A stretch of DNA of 64,000 nt from Eutrigla gurnardus. Taxonomy: Eukaryota; Chordata; Actinopteri; Perciformes; Triglidae. Position numbers and translations under genes: made by a program. Below the pieces are notes generated by a model. That model did not search any database, had not been told where the DNA came from, and saw only the letters and a list, made by a program, of their open reading frames with translations. Shown one piece after another: positions 26,401-35,800 of the stretch (its first letter is position 1; each line of letters begins with the position of its first letter). The stretch spans positions 9,301,116 through 9,365,115 of the forward strand of contig OY741285.1 of assembly GCA_963514095.1 (NCBI GenBank), written 5' to 3'.

Positions 26401-29400
26401 CAAGACTGAGCTCGGCCACCCGTCGGCTGTGGCCGTCAACCCTCGACTGGGGTAAGACGGACCCCAGTATCAATACAAGACAGTTAATATTGTTTTATGT
26501 CACTTTATTTTTCCATGATTCATACTTTTCACATTGCATGGAAATTGTCATGTTAGAGCCATTCTCATTCGCACAACAGCAGAAATGACAAAGAATCGAG
26601 CTGTTATGTTGTTGTTTTTATCTGCGATGGAAAACCTGACAGGAAGCCACTTGAATGCACCGTATGTCAGAGCCCAGAACTCTAATCTCTGCTACGCTCC
26701 TGCAGGATGTTGTACTGGGCAGACCGCGGGGATGCCGCCAAGATCGAGTGTTCTTGGCTGGACGGTCAGGAGAGGAAAGTCCTGGTGGCCGATGGCCTGG
26801 GTTGGCCCACTGGTCTGTCAATCGACTTTACAAACGACGATAGAATCTACTGGTCCGACTCAAAGGAAAGCCGCATAGAGTCTGTTCTGCCTTCAGGAGA
26901 CGGCCGTAGAACTGCCGTCTACATAGGTGAGGATTAGGAACTACAGTCGTCAAAGAAGCCTGACATGAGGTGTGAAATGTAGGACTGTAAATTAAATTCT
27001 TATGTACATATGTTAGTTTTCAGAAATGCCAGTAACGCACAGCTCCTCATCCATCCATATTCCATGCATTCAGTGTCTGTTTTCATCGTTGTGGCTAAGT
27101 TGAGTTGTTGTGTCTAGATGTGAGAAACCCCTTCAGCGTGACTGTGTTCGAGGATCACGTTTATTGGAGTACTCAGGAGAAAGGCGAGGTCTTTCGGCAG
27201 GACAAGTTTGGCCGCGGAGCCAAGACCAAGCTGCTGACCGCCGGGCCGTGGCTGACCCAGGTCTCTGTGTACCAGCAGCAGAGATACAACTCCGTAGCTA
27301 GTAAGCTGCACACTGACTCACACAATCAAGTAACACATACTGTCTGCGTTAAGCAGAGTATAATGTGCATGTGGTTTTTGTTGTTGTTGTATATATCACC
27401 TGAATACAACCTATTTACATTTTGTTTTACCTGTGGATTCAATGTGATGTGGATTCACATCAATAAAGAAAAGAGACGGCAAAGTCTTACTTTCAGCGCT
27501 GATATCAAACTCAAAAATACTCAGAACTAAATAAACGATCGCCAGTCTATTCAGTTGCCCGTTTTATAAGATACGAGTCACACACAACATTCCTTGTCTC
27601 TGCAGTGAAGAATCCGTGTAAGGGAACCTGCAGCCACCTGTGTTTGCTCCGGCCGGGAGGTTACACCTGTGCCTGCCCCCAGGGCACCAGCTTCGTCCCC
27701 AGCAGTACCACAGAATGTGATGCTGGTAAGATAAACCTATTTATTTTCCCCATTGTGCAACATAAAAACATGGGGCATCATGTATTGAATCTCCAAGTTA
27801 ATTTCAATGTTCCGATTGTTCCTCATGTAATCTATTCCAGGGTTTGATCCACCACCCACCATGCCCCCACCGTGCCAGTGTCAAAATGGAGGCACCTGCT
27901 ACTTTGATGACAACAAGGCTCTTTGCAAGTAAGAAATGTTTTAGTCTTAATAACCAGAAATTGAACATACATATACAAAAATAACATCATACATAATAAA
28001 ATACAAATACAACAAACTAGTAAAATGGACAAATACATTATTCAGTCAACGCTGCAACTGTAATGTATTTTGTTTTACAGATGTGCTCCAGGCTGGGCGG
28101 GAGAATACTGCCAGACAAACTTACACACCGTGGTCGCATCCTCAAGTATATCTGGTTTTATAGCAAACATACAACATTACAACATTGAAGCTTTAAACTT
28201 GAACTCATTATTAATAAGCTGCCTTTTGCCCCTCCTCCATCCTTCCACTCAGTTGGAATAGCGTTTGGGGTGACGATAGTGATCGTGGCTCTGCTGGTTG
28301 CACTGGTCTATGCTGCCAGGAGGAAGTCCAACCTGATGGAGAGGGTATGGAGCAACTTGCCCAGTATGCCCAGCATGCCCAGTATGCCCAGCATGCCCAG
28401 CATGCCCAGTATGCCATCCATGCCCAACCTGCCAAGCTTCAGGTGAGATTCTGTCGAAAATTTAAAATCTGAAATTGATTTTCCTAAATCACATATGCAC
28501 AGTTTTCTTCTTCTACTGCAAAGTGAGAGTGAGATGAGAGTATTAGTCTCACTTTAATATGAGGGTGACTTTATGTACAGCATCATGTTATAACTGAACC
28601 GTTTGTGTGTCTTGATCATTTTCAGAAACGGTTCGACTCCAAACGCATCAAAAACAGAGGAAAGTGAAACCAGGCTGAATTTTGAAGCGGTAAGTAGCGA
28701 AGCAGAACAGCCATTCATTACAAGGTACTTTTGTTGTTGATAACCCTTATCAGTCTGTGTCTTTATTAATAGCTTCCTTTTTATTGCTAAAACATTTTAG
28801 TAAAAAATCAGCCGTTATCACGCATTCGTCCCCTCTCTCACCACTAATCTGGAAAAGGGACGTTTTAGGAGCCAAAAAGCCCTCCTTTAAATTTTAGAAT
28901 TGTTCCAGTTTGGCCCCAGGTTTCAGGGTGAATCCCCACTAAGGACAGAAGCAAATGTGTCCTATCAGACATGCCACTAGCTGAGTTTCCAGTCACGTAT
29001 TATTATGCACAGCTTGAAGTGTAGCATGACAAAAGCTGTATTGAAATGACAAATTCAAACCTTTGTTGATAAATATTCGACTATAAGCTCCTTGCACTAC
29101 AGGTTGCAGGAATGACATCACCAATAAGTACAGGGCATCTCACTGTAGGCCAGCTGTAACAATCTCAGGCCTAAAAAGGTCTCTGTACTGAATAAAACAA
29201 GGCCAATACCGGCTGAAACGAAACAACAATTAAAATAGCTCTAGTTGAACAACTTCTTGAAGACCTTTTTCTGTCGCACACGGTTTGGATGATATGGGTG
29301 AGATGGCCATGGCGACTCGTTTTATTTCCAGGGTGCGACTTCTGCTTCTTCGTCTCTGGAGGATTACAGCCTTGTGCAGCCTACAGCACCAACTTCTGAC

Positions 29401-30907
29401 AAATCTATGCTCCAGCCGAGTTGATTTGCTCCAAGTTTTTTTTAAATGCACCTTTTCTTTGCAAAAAATGTCAAATGTTTGCTTAAAATTCGGTTGACAA
29501 GTGAATGGAAACATGGCTGCTGACTCCCAATCATCAACTCTCCAGATAAACAAAGAGCTCTTATAGTTATCTACTTGTTCTGTCTTCTCATTGTCTGATC
29601 TCAGGTTCCCTGTATGTCTGTATCCATGGTGGAAACAGACGGAAAGAGTTTTGACAACCCAGCATATGAAGTTGGAGAGCAACCTGCAGCCACCAGCATG
29701 GCGGCGGTGGCGGCGGCCACCTCCACTCCCGATGGAACAAACAAGGTTGGTAAACAGTCGCTGCTCGCCTTTAGAGAATTGATTATGCTCATAACACTTA
29801 TATGACAAGCTATGTGCCAACAGTTTTACACTGTATGTGTGCCAAAGGGAAATATCGTCAAAAACTCACTTTTCGACTGATCCAATGTCCGAATTAATTT
29901 GGACATAGTTTACATAAACTTGGTGTCATTTTTGTTGCTGTTTTAATTTTTTGTTTTATCGGTCCTCAAATGAAGTTACTAAGTTACGTGTAACACATGA
30001 CTTTAGATTTAGACGTTTTAGATTTGGCTGTATTTCGATGAGATAAGTCTTTTGATCCGATGTTTCCTTGCTCAGGAGAACATTAATAATCCTTTGTATG
30101 TGGAAGAAGTTCAAGTTGTGGACGAGCCCACAAGAAGTGCAAACGAACCGGCCACTGTCGACAAGGTCAGTTTCACATTCATCAAGTATTTATCATGTAT
30201 TATCTGCATAATTAATAACTCCAAGGCTTTGTTCTAAAATATCATACCACACTGTAGAAAATGAGATAATATCTATATACATAATCGTTCAGGTCTTCGG
30301 TTCTTGCTGACTGGATCTGAGTTTATTTTGTTATGCGATGTTCCTCGGCTGCTTTAATGTTGTTTTGAACCATTTTGAATTTATCTGCCTTGTGGTGATT
30401 TTAGGAGCCTTTTGAAAACGCAGACATAGAAGACGTTGACATCACTTCTCTACAGCCAGCTGCTTTGAGCACACAGGTAGCCATGGAGACGCATGTCAAA
30501 ATGTTACACAATGTTTACTGGTCAATATCTGAAAACATTGATAATTACATGCTTTGAATGTTATTATAATAAGCTAAAATGATGTGAAGGCAGTGAAATC
30601 ATTGTATGAATCATTGTATTCTCAGTTACTGAAGCATTTAATTTACCCTTTTTTCCAGCAGTTCGAACCCATTGGGGACAACAGTCCTTTGTCTTTCCAA
30701 AACCCCATATTTATGGTAAGTTCAGAACAATAAGCTCACACTTAATGTGTCAGAGGGGAAACAGGCAGTGTTAAGTGTGTCAGAACAGTCTTGAAGTCTT
30801 AAAATGTCTATATATTTTAATTTATGGTGACCGTCTAATTCATGTCTTGCATTGTCCTTTTTGTAAATTAGTCTCAGACTGAACCTGCCTATTCACAAAA
30901 CCTGTGA
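8..30907 (+). CDS. lrp2b: Megalin-type LDL-receptor-related protein 2 (lrp2b), 5' partial
   Basis: Giant type I endocytic receptor; megalin proteins take up many ligands through clathrin-coated pits in absorptive epithelia. About 74 in-frame exons (8-151, 528-644, 858-986, 1258-1427, 1588-1811 and onward to 30872-30907) join with correct phase to give about 4,376 residues, and no frameshift or internal stop was seen. Module order: last LA repeat of cluster I, EGF pair, two propellers, 8 LA, four propellers, 10 LA, EGF pair, propeller, 11 LA, EGF pair, propeller, two EGF, membrane span, tail. LRP1 shares the 8/10/11 clusters but has six EGF repeats and a furin site before the membrane; here there are only two EGF repeats and no furin site. 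The juxtamembrane sequence (CSHLCLLRPGGY) also matches LRP2. The signal peptide and roughly six LA repeats lie upstream. The 'b' label rests on synteny. Confidence 0.93.
1258..4947 (+). other. lrp2b: lrp2b exons: YWTD beta-propellers 1 and 2 with linking EGF
   Basis: Exons 1258-1427, 1588-1811, 2189-2395, 2477-2679, 2980-3120, 3380-3589, 3789-3981, 4117-4242, 4368-4498 and 4810-4947. Repeated YWTD-like blades (FWSD, FFTD, YWSD, LFWSDW, LYWVD) mark two six-bladed propellers. Exon 2980-3120 supplies the separating EGF module (NPCGRHNGGCQQICV). In LDL-receptor relatives such propellers drive ligand release at endosomal pH. The exon 4810-4947 donor is followed after 6 bases by a CA microsatellite. 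Confidence 0.88.
5210..7041 (+). other. lrp2b: lrp2b exons: EGF plus LA cluster II (8 repeats)
   Basis: Exons 5210-5488, 5591-5830, 6080-6202, 6376-6492 and 6664-7041. An EGF module (GLCSHFCFPTPS) is followed by eight LA repeats, each with six cysteines and a DxSDE-type calcium cage. The eighth has the variant ending NGADE. Eight repeats is the number known for cluster II of megalin (LA8-15). The 5' edge of the first exon is the least certain: the acceptor after ATCTGACAG keeps frame but its upstream tract is not strongly pyrimidine-rich. Confidence 0.86.
7401..14464 (+). other. lrp2b: lrp2b exons: EGF pair and beta-propellers 3-6
   Basis: Exons 7401-7649, 7744-7952, 8082-8266, 8384-8612, 8839-9016, 9238-9366, 9461-9627, 9731-9874, 9974-10083, 10405-10582, 10882-11095, 11505-11741, 11849-12040, 12270-12742, 13073-13520, 13664-13829, 13927-14085 and 14175-14464. 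Four propellers are separated by EGF modules (CREHLCTQLCLL at 9238, CSSNNGGCPHLC at 11505, CQEDNGRCQQLC in exon 13073). This matches the four-propeller stretch between LA clusters II and III in megalin. The acceptor of exon 7401 is weak (TTGATGAAG). Confidence 0.88.
14890..17581 (+). other. lrp2b: lrp2b exons: LA cluster III (10 repeats)
   Basis: Exons 14890-15093, 15338-15580, 15858-15983, 16082-16201, 16583-16714, 16979-17180 and 17286-17581 complete an EGF module and encode ten LA repeats (for example CPPEQFTC, CSAIDFTC, CSPDQFSC, CHMNEFAC, CAPQQYMC). Ten is the megalin count (LA16-25). Most exons hold whole repeats with phase-1 boundaries, but the 17180/17286 junction splits a repeat at an arginine codon. 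This cluster is expected to bind ligands through acidic calcium cages. Confidence 0.88.
18304..19893 (+). other. lrp2b: lrp2b exons: EGF pair and beta-propeller 7
   Basis: Exons 18304-18820, 19007-19162, 19375-19545 and 19670-19893. The first exon encodes two calcium-binding-type EGF modules (GINECRNPALHKC and DLDECSSTPAVC) and the start of a propeller. Later exons add blades LYWLD, MYWVD, LYWTDWGD, IFFAD and VYWTD. This is the single propeller between LA clusters III and IV. The preceding 722-bp intron (17582-18303) is AT-rich with no feature recognised. Confidence 0.88.
19987..24446 (+). other. lrp2b: lrp2b exons: EGF plus LA cluster IV (11 repeats)
   Basis: Exons 19987-20164, 20455-20651, 20873-21118, 21323-21451, 21669-21788, 21977-22093, 22179-22295, 22676-22813, 23107-23229 and 24318-24446. 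An EGF module (CSSHQLTCSHLCL) precedes eleven LA repeats (CSSTQFRC, CPIGQFQC, CQENQFQC, CRPGQFQC and on to CTLEEFKC). Eleven is the count of megalin LA26-36. From 20873 onward each exon is phase 1-1 and carries one or two whole repeats. Confidence 0.88.
23451..23484. repeat. (TA)n microsatellite in lrp2b intron
   Basis: About 17 TA dinucleotides lie in the 1,088-bp intron 23230-24317. The rest of that intron shows no coding exon or recognisable element. Confidence 0.95.
25214..27928 (+). other. lrp2b: lrp2b exons: EGF pair, beta-propeller 8, juxtamembrane EGF
   Basis: Exons 25214-25345, 25534-25659, 25774-25917, 26029-26194, 26323-26451, 26706-26926, 27118-27300, 27606-27725 and 27841-27928. 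They encode an EGF pair (CEEKLCQHEC, DIDECEVFGTC), the last propeller (LYWADS, LYWADRGD, IYWSDS, VYWST) and the EGF modules before the membrane. Peptides such as IKRAYIP and LGWPTGLSID are shared with mammalian megalin and are strong family evidence. Exon 25774-25917 ends in a slightly unusual donor (A|gtgggt). Confidence 0.9.
28081..28442 (+). other. lrp2b: lrp2b exons: end of last EGF, membrane span and MPS repeat
   Basis: Exon 28081-28145 closes the final EGF (KCAPGWAGEYC). Exon 28253-28442 encodes a hydrophobic membrane helix (FGVTIVIVALLVALVY), followed by the stop-transfer sequence AARRK. It then encodes an unusual run of nine Leu/Met-Pro-Ser/Asn triads at 28357-28437. Human megalin has a short Leu-Pro-rich segment at the same position, so this looks like local expansion of an existing motif. 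Confidence 0.9.
28357..28437 (+). repeat. In-frame 9-bp minisatellite coding for MPS repeats
   Basis: Nine consecutive 9-bp units encode LPS, six MPS, MPN and LPS. Most units differ only at the serine codon (AGC/AGT), which indicates recent slippage or unequal exchange. It sits just inside the membrane in the receptor tail. Confidence 0.95.
28626..30907 (+). other. lrp2b: lrp2b exons: cytoplasmic tail with NPxY motifs
   Basis: Exons 28626-28689, 29605-29745, 30076-30165, 30405-30476, 30662-30715 (or 30659) and 30872-30907. The tail carries SFDNPAYE and NNPLYVEE, two NPxY motifs of the type bound by PTB-domain endocytic adaptors, and a degenerate third (QNPIF). FENADIED keeps only the Phe-Glu-Asn part. 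An alanine-rich stretch lies in exon 29605. The protein ends SQNL, without the Ser/Thr at position -2 expected of a class I PDZ ligand; mammalian megalin ends in such a ligand (from memory). I see no proline-rich SH3 site like the mammalian one. Confidence 0.85.
28985..29512. mobile_element. Candidate MITE in lrp2b intron (weak)
   Basis: The 915-bp intron 28690-29604 contains an imperfect inverted pair: GTTTCCAGTCACGTAT at 28985 and, reverse-complemented, GTTTCCATTCACTTGT ending at 29512. Thirteen of 16 bases match. The span of about 530 bp fits a miniature inverted-repeat element, but no clear target-site duplication was found. Open frames inside show no recognisable protein. Confidence 0.35.
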
Positions 30908-31410
30908 CAGAAATCTTGTATGTGACATTTTGATGAACTGGCTTCGACACAATGTATCCCTTTGCTGGCATTTTCTAGTAATTGTGATCTTCCAACAGTC
31001 GCCAGATTCTGACATTTGATGTGACCTCTACATCCAGAGATTAGACCGGTCCACGTTTCAGGATTGAGACCTCGTTCACTCTTATTGGAGGATGAAGCGT
31101 TGCCGGAGTAACGGCACATTACTGACGGACCCAGAACAAATCAAACGAGCCAGTTTGTAAGAGAAAGTATTTAGTGTGAATATACATTAAGATGGAAGAA
31201 CATGCTTTAATTAAATTCCATGTAGTTATTTGTGTAGAAATTATTTACAGGAATGATTTGAATGTGACTAATTTGAGACCCATTCAATAAGTGAATGACG
31301 TACATATAAACGTGTTAATTATATTGATGTATCATCTGTTTGTTTTATAGCTTTATATGCATTTTGATTGTGAGGTAGTTGAATATTAAAACTGCTATTA
31401 TCATGACTGT
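30908..31410 (+). other. lrp2b: lrp2b 3' untranslated region
   Basis: AT-rich, non-coding sequence follows the TGA at 30905-30907. An ATTAAA polyadenylation hexamer at 31385-31390 is followed within 40 bases by a GT-rich stretch, which suggests transcript cleavage near 31,405. The exact end is inferred. Confidence 0.6.
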
Positions 31411-32610
31411 ATATCCGTGTTGTTGTTTCTTTTAAAGCCTTTTGGCAAAGCCCTGATACTAAATGTCTAGCTATCGCTCTTACTTTTGTTCACATCATCA
31501 CACCCTCTGATCCCCAGCTACTGTGTCTGAGCCGCCGTGCTGAGATGAAACGCTTTTTCATCATCCGTTTAATAACGCAGAGAGCCACAAATTGAGACTG
31601 ATCGCAGGGCAACTCTGCTGACTCTCCTCTTCTGACGTTCATAAACGTCTGAACACATCAAGGTCTCTTTGAGCTTGCAACAACTAGGCCAAGCAGATCA
31701 GCAAAGGGACAAATGAGACAAGAAAAAGTGCCAACACCACTGGGAGAATTATGAAAGGAGCTGTGTTGTTCGGTCTTGTGGTCCATGATGATTCACGGTC
31801 CACGTTTCTTTACGGTCTGTCCTTCACAAAGCATCTCTGACTGCTGTCAGCCAAAACATGTACTGTACCAGTGAGAGACACAGACATGGAGGGAGGAGAT
31901 GAATAGCAATAGATGGATGTAGGGGGCGGACCAAAGTGGCATGCAGTTTGCAGCGTGTGCACACTGTGCTGCCTTCAAGAGCCGTCAGAAAAGGTACCAA
32001 CACTCATGAATGCTCCAACCGTGAGATTAAATGATTCCAGAATGGCCAGGTAGTTGTTTATTTTATTATTTTTCAGTCAAGTTGGGTTTGTGTGTATCAG
32101 TGGGAATAAAATGCGTAGGGCAAATCTTTTTATGTGTTATTATAGAATATGTAATAAAAACAATTAAGAATATTTTCTTTATCATACATTTCACACGTTT
32201 AACTGTGTATACACGTCTAGTCATTTCTGCAGCCCAAAGTTTGGGTGATTGGTTTTACATCAGGTTATAGTATTTATGGAAGCCGTTCTCTGCCAGGAAA
32301 AACAAATCTGATGAATTATTATGGCAAAAAGTTAAATTACTCATTAGGCATCTGAGATGCTACATTATTTTATCATGAAATATGGGAGTATATGGATTTA
32401 TTGCCCTATCAATATTAGAAATAGGTTTCCATCTTTGTTTTGTGTAAATATACATGTTCATTTTAGATCCCTATAACCATATTTTAAAACCACTTTAAAC
32501 GAACAGTCAACATTTTGTACTTTAGTGGTATTAATGTCTTTCTTCCAACAAATTTGTTGGTTTATTCGTTTATTTATTTGTTTAAATCTGTTAATATGGG
32601 ATGTTTGAAT
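31411..32610. other. Intergenic region between lrp2b and mpp3
   Basis: AT-rich in its last third, with no open frame resembling a protein, no tRNA-like fold and no repeat array recognised. It presumably holds upstream regulatory sequence of mpp3, but no specific site can be supported. Confidence 0.6.
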
Positions 32611-32854
32611 TTACGAGGGGCACCGGAAGGCGGCACAGACAGAGCGCGAGGGCGAGAGCAAGCGGAGTGACAGAGGGGGGAAGGGGCGGCTCGTTGGACC
32701 GTAGATTGGACGGAGCAGAGAAATGAACGCAGTCAGCTGAAGACGGAGTGAACGGAGAGAAAGAAAAGGGAGGAAGAGAAAACACGCTCGTGCGCAGGAG
32801 GGCGGCGTGTCGGGTTCAAGCGCGCGCGCCGAGGCTGCGAGGCACCTCAACAAG
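32611..32854 (+). promoter_or_regulatory. mpp3: CpG-rich promoter and non-coding first exon of mpp3 (predicted)
   Basis: An abrupt GC- and CpG-rich block follows AT-rich sequence and ends at a good splice donor (AACAAG|gtgagg, intron from 32855). The next strong acceptor in the right place is at 39516, ahead of the mpp3 start codon, so this block is read as the transcription start and 5' UTR exon of mpp3. Assignment to mpp3 is inferred from strand and position. Confidence 0.5.
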
Positions 32855-35800
32855 GTGAGGATGCTTTTAACGTGTAGCGACTCAACTCTTACCTGCTGTT
32901 CCTGCGTCTCTGTCTTGACAAAGAGATAAATCACTGTCAGGTGATCTTCATGAGAGAAAACCAGTCAAACATTCTGTGTGTTTGTTGCTGATGCATTATT
33001 TAGGCTTTTAGTTTATTTTCCAAACACACGTCTTGAGTAAAACCATGTGGATGCCTGCCTCTGCTGCATGTTAACGAGGGGGGGTGACCTGTGATCGATC
33101 ACCCACTCCCAGCAGTAGATTAAACTGATTGCACGTGGTCATGCACCAGCATAGATCACATGAGCTCCATAGATGACTGAAAAATGACCGTTCCCCTGCT
33201 TCTGATGAGTTAAGTGGGAAGCCCTCCTTAGTGGTTGTCGGGACAGCCTGTGAGTTGGTCACTGTAGAGCAGGACAGGGTTTCATGTTATGTTTTTTTTA
33301 TGTATTTATTTATTTGTTGTGCATTAGTAAACAAAGATTCAAGAAAACATGTGGTTGTAGGTCAACCCAGTCACCTTGAGGAAGAAACTCATCTTTCCTT
33401 AATGATTATTTTGCCATGTTTTCTGTAAGAAAAATATGGTAAAACAGATTTAATAGCTCTTTGTTTACAGTCCTAGTTGCACCCTGTTTTTCTGCCCATT
33501 TACACACATCATTATGAGCTCAGTGGGAGTTTAACATCAGCCATCAGTCAAAAAGCCTTTAAAGTTTGGCTGCCCACCAGCCAGATTGGCACCGTGTCAA
33601 CCATCGCCTCCTCTGCCCCTGAAAAACCTATTTGGCTGTTGAAATCCTGAAACGAGACACAGAAATGTCGGGTTTCCGTCCCTCAGACAGGGAGCCAAAG
33701 TCGATCTCTAGAAGTGATCCTTTATCCGGCTGTGTGTCGCTGTGGGCAAGTTGAAGGTGTTCTGAAGTGATGTGTCACCTTATAAGCCTCTTAAAATCCG
33801 TCTGGCTCCTGACTTCCTCTGAACATTACATTTCATGTCAAGCTTTTTTTTTCTTATTTTATATTAGATCCTGCACACTATTTCATCTTTTTGATTAAAT
33901 TCAGGATCAGAGGCGAAACAATTAGTTGACCGATGGAAAAATAATAGGCAATTATTTGTTCCTTGTTTCTGTCTTTTTGTTGTTGTTGAAGACTTTCTTC
34001 TATTCTCTGATTCAGGCTTCTTAAGTGAGATTATTTGTTAATTTCTTTATCATAAATTATTGTGAACTTAACAAATTGGATTGGTTGTAGATGTTGTTTT
34101 TGACATTGGCTATTTTTTGGATTGTAAGGAGAATAGAAAGCATAATATTATTTGGAAATGAGGAACACAAGATAAATCTTTAGTGGAAATGCTATAGATT
34201 ATCTTAATACCCTCGCCCGACTTTTTCTGTTTGTTCCAAATGGATATTGGAGTGAAATCTGTCATATGCACATATGTCAGATCGTCCATGTGGGAGGCGA
34301 GTTATGTGGTGGACGGATGGGCAGATGGCGGCAGCAGTGTGCCGACGACCTCGCCCCTCTCTGTCTCCCTCTCGGGACCCGTCCAACAGCAAATTGGTCT
34401 GGCAAACAGGTGGCGTGCATGTTTGCGTAGTTGTGTGTGTGTGTGTGTGAGCAGCGACATAAGGGTTGAGCTCTCCGAACACAATGTCGGTATAATAAAG
34501 CACGACAGCTGACTTGAATGTAGATTCGTGCCATTTAGCGGCAGGATGAATAATCTTGTCACCAGTTTTGTGAAGATAAATAACAACGAGGCCGGTCAGA
34601 GAGACACCAAGTTAACCAGTCAGTCAAATCATCACATGGACAATCAGTCAGGATTTTACCGACAGTCACGAGATGGTAGATGAAAAAAGGGACACACGTC
34701 GAACAGGTTTACTGTCACGATACCCTCCAAATAAAAAATAGTATTATGGATAATATTCAATCGTTTCTATTAGGATGTGAGCAGACTCTCTCCCTCCTTC
34801 GTCCCTGAGATGATTAAAAGGAAAACTAGCCAAATTGGAGTCAACAAATGATGGATAATTCATTTCTGAATAATTAAATATTCAAGTCAAGATGACAGGA
34901 TTTGTTTTACAGCGAGGACGAGATTGAAGTCTTTTTGCAGGAGATTATACTGAGGATTTAATTTCCTTTTCTATAACTGTAGACAACAGAATTGAGCCAA
35001 GTGAAAAAATAATGCCTCATCAAATGATCTCTGAAAGAAAACCAATATTTCAACACTTACATTAACAATGAATAACATCTGAAGGAGCCGAGGGTGTTTC
35101 AGTCAGAAAAAGGTAACTAAATGCTTTCCAGTATAGTCTCCCCTACATCCTCCTGCTGTTCAGTTTCTCTTCTAATCTTTGTCCTTTTCTAATCTTCATT
35201 GTGTTCATTAAAATCCTCAGTGATGCACAGAGCCGCCGGCGCTGCCGTCTTAAATCAAGGAGGCTAGATAATGCCACCATATGGCCCGCGGTAACCTGGT
35301 GAGTATTTAGGAGGGAGGGGGGATAGAGAGATGTGGGCTTTAAGCTCTTCTCAGCTTCTTGTAATTAGAGAGACAGAGAGAAATGGATGGAGGGAGGAAG
35401 AGACGGAGAGAAAGAAGGTCAGGAACGTGGGATGAGAGTGTCGGGGGCAGACAACTGTGAGCTTTGTTGTTGGAAGCGAGTTTTCTCAATGGAGCCGGGT
35501 CGTACGTCGGCCAACGGTGGCAAAAAAAAACAAACAACCTCTAAATTTGGAAATAATAAAAAGCTAGAGGACACTTCTTCCTAGTGAGCAGTAATTACAT
35601 AATCAATGAAGTGGAGAAAAAGAGGGTGAAGCAAATTAAAAGCTTGTAATGTCTTAATTTCATGCCTTTTTCGGCTGATTATTTTAGTTCCTCAAAAGAA
35701 AGAGTTCTTTCTGCACCATTTTAATTTGTTTGCTTGAGAACATTAAGTTAAAAGGAATTACTTGTATCACTGTTTTGCTGTCCGTCCTCTGTCATTTAAA

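Noticed and set aside
29230..29820. 196-codon minus-strand open frame over the lrp2b tail exon
   Set aside because: It is antisense to a validated coding exon, has no recognisable domain, and overlaps a suspected transposon.
8..30907. Annotation as LRP1 or LRP1B
   Set aside because: The LA clusters of 8, 10 and 11 are shared, but only two EGF modules precede the membrane, there is no furin site, and the last propeller and EGF sequences match LRP2.
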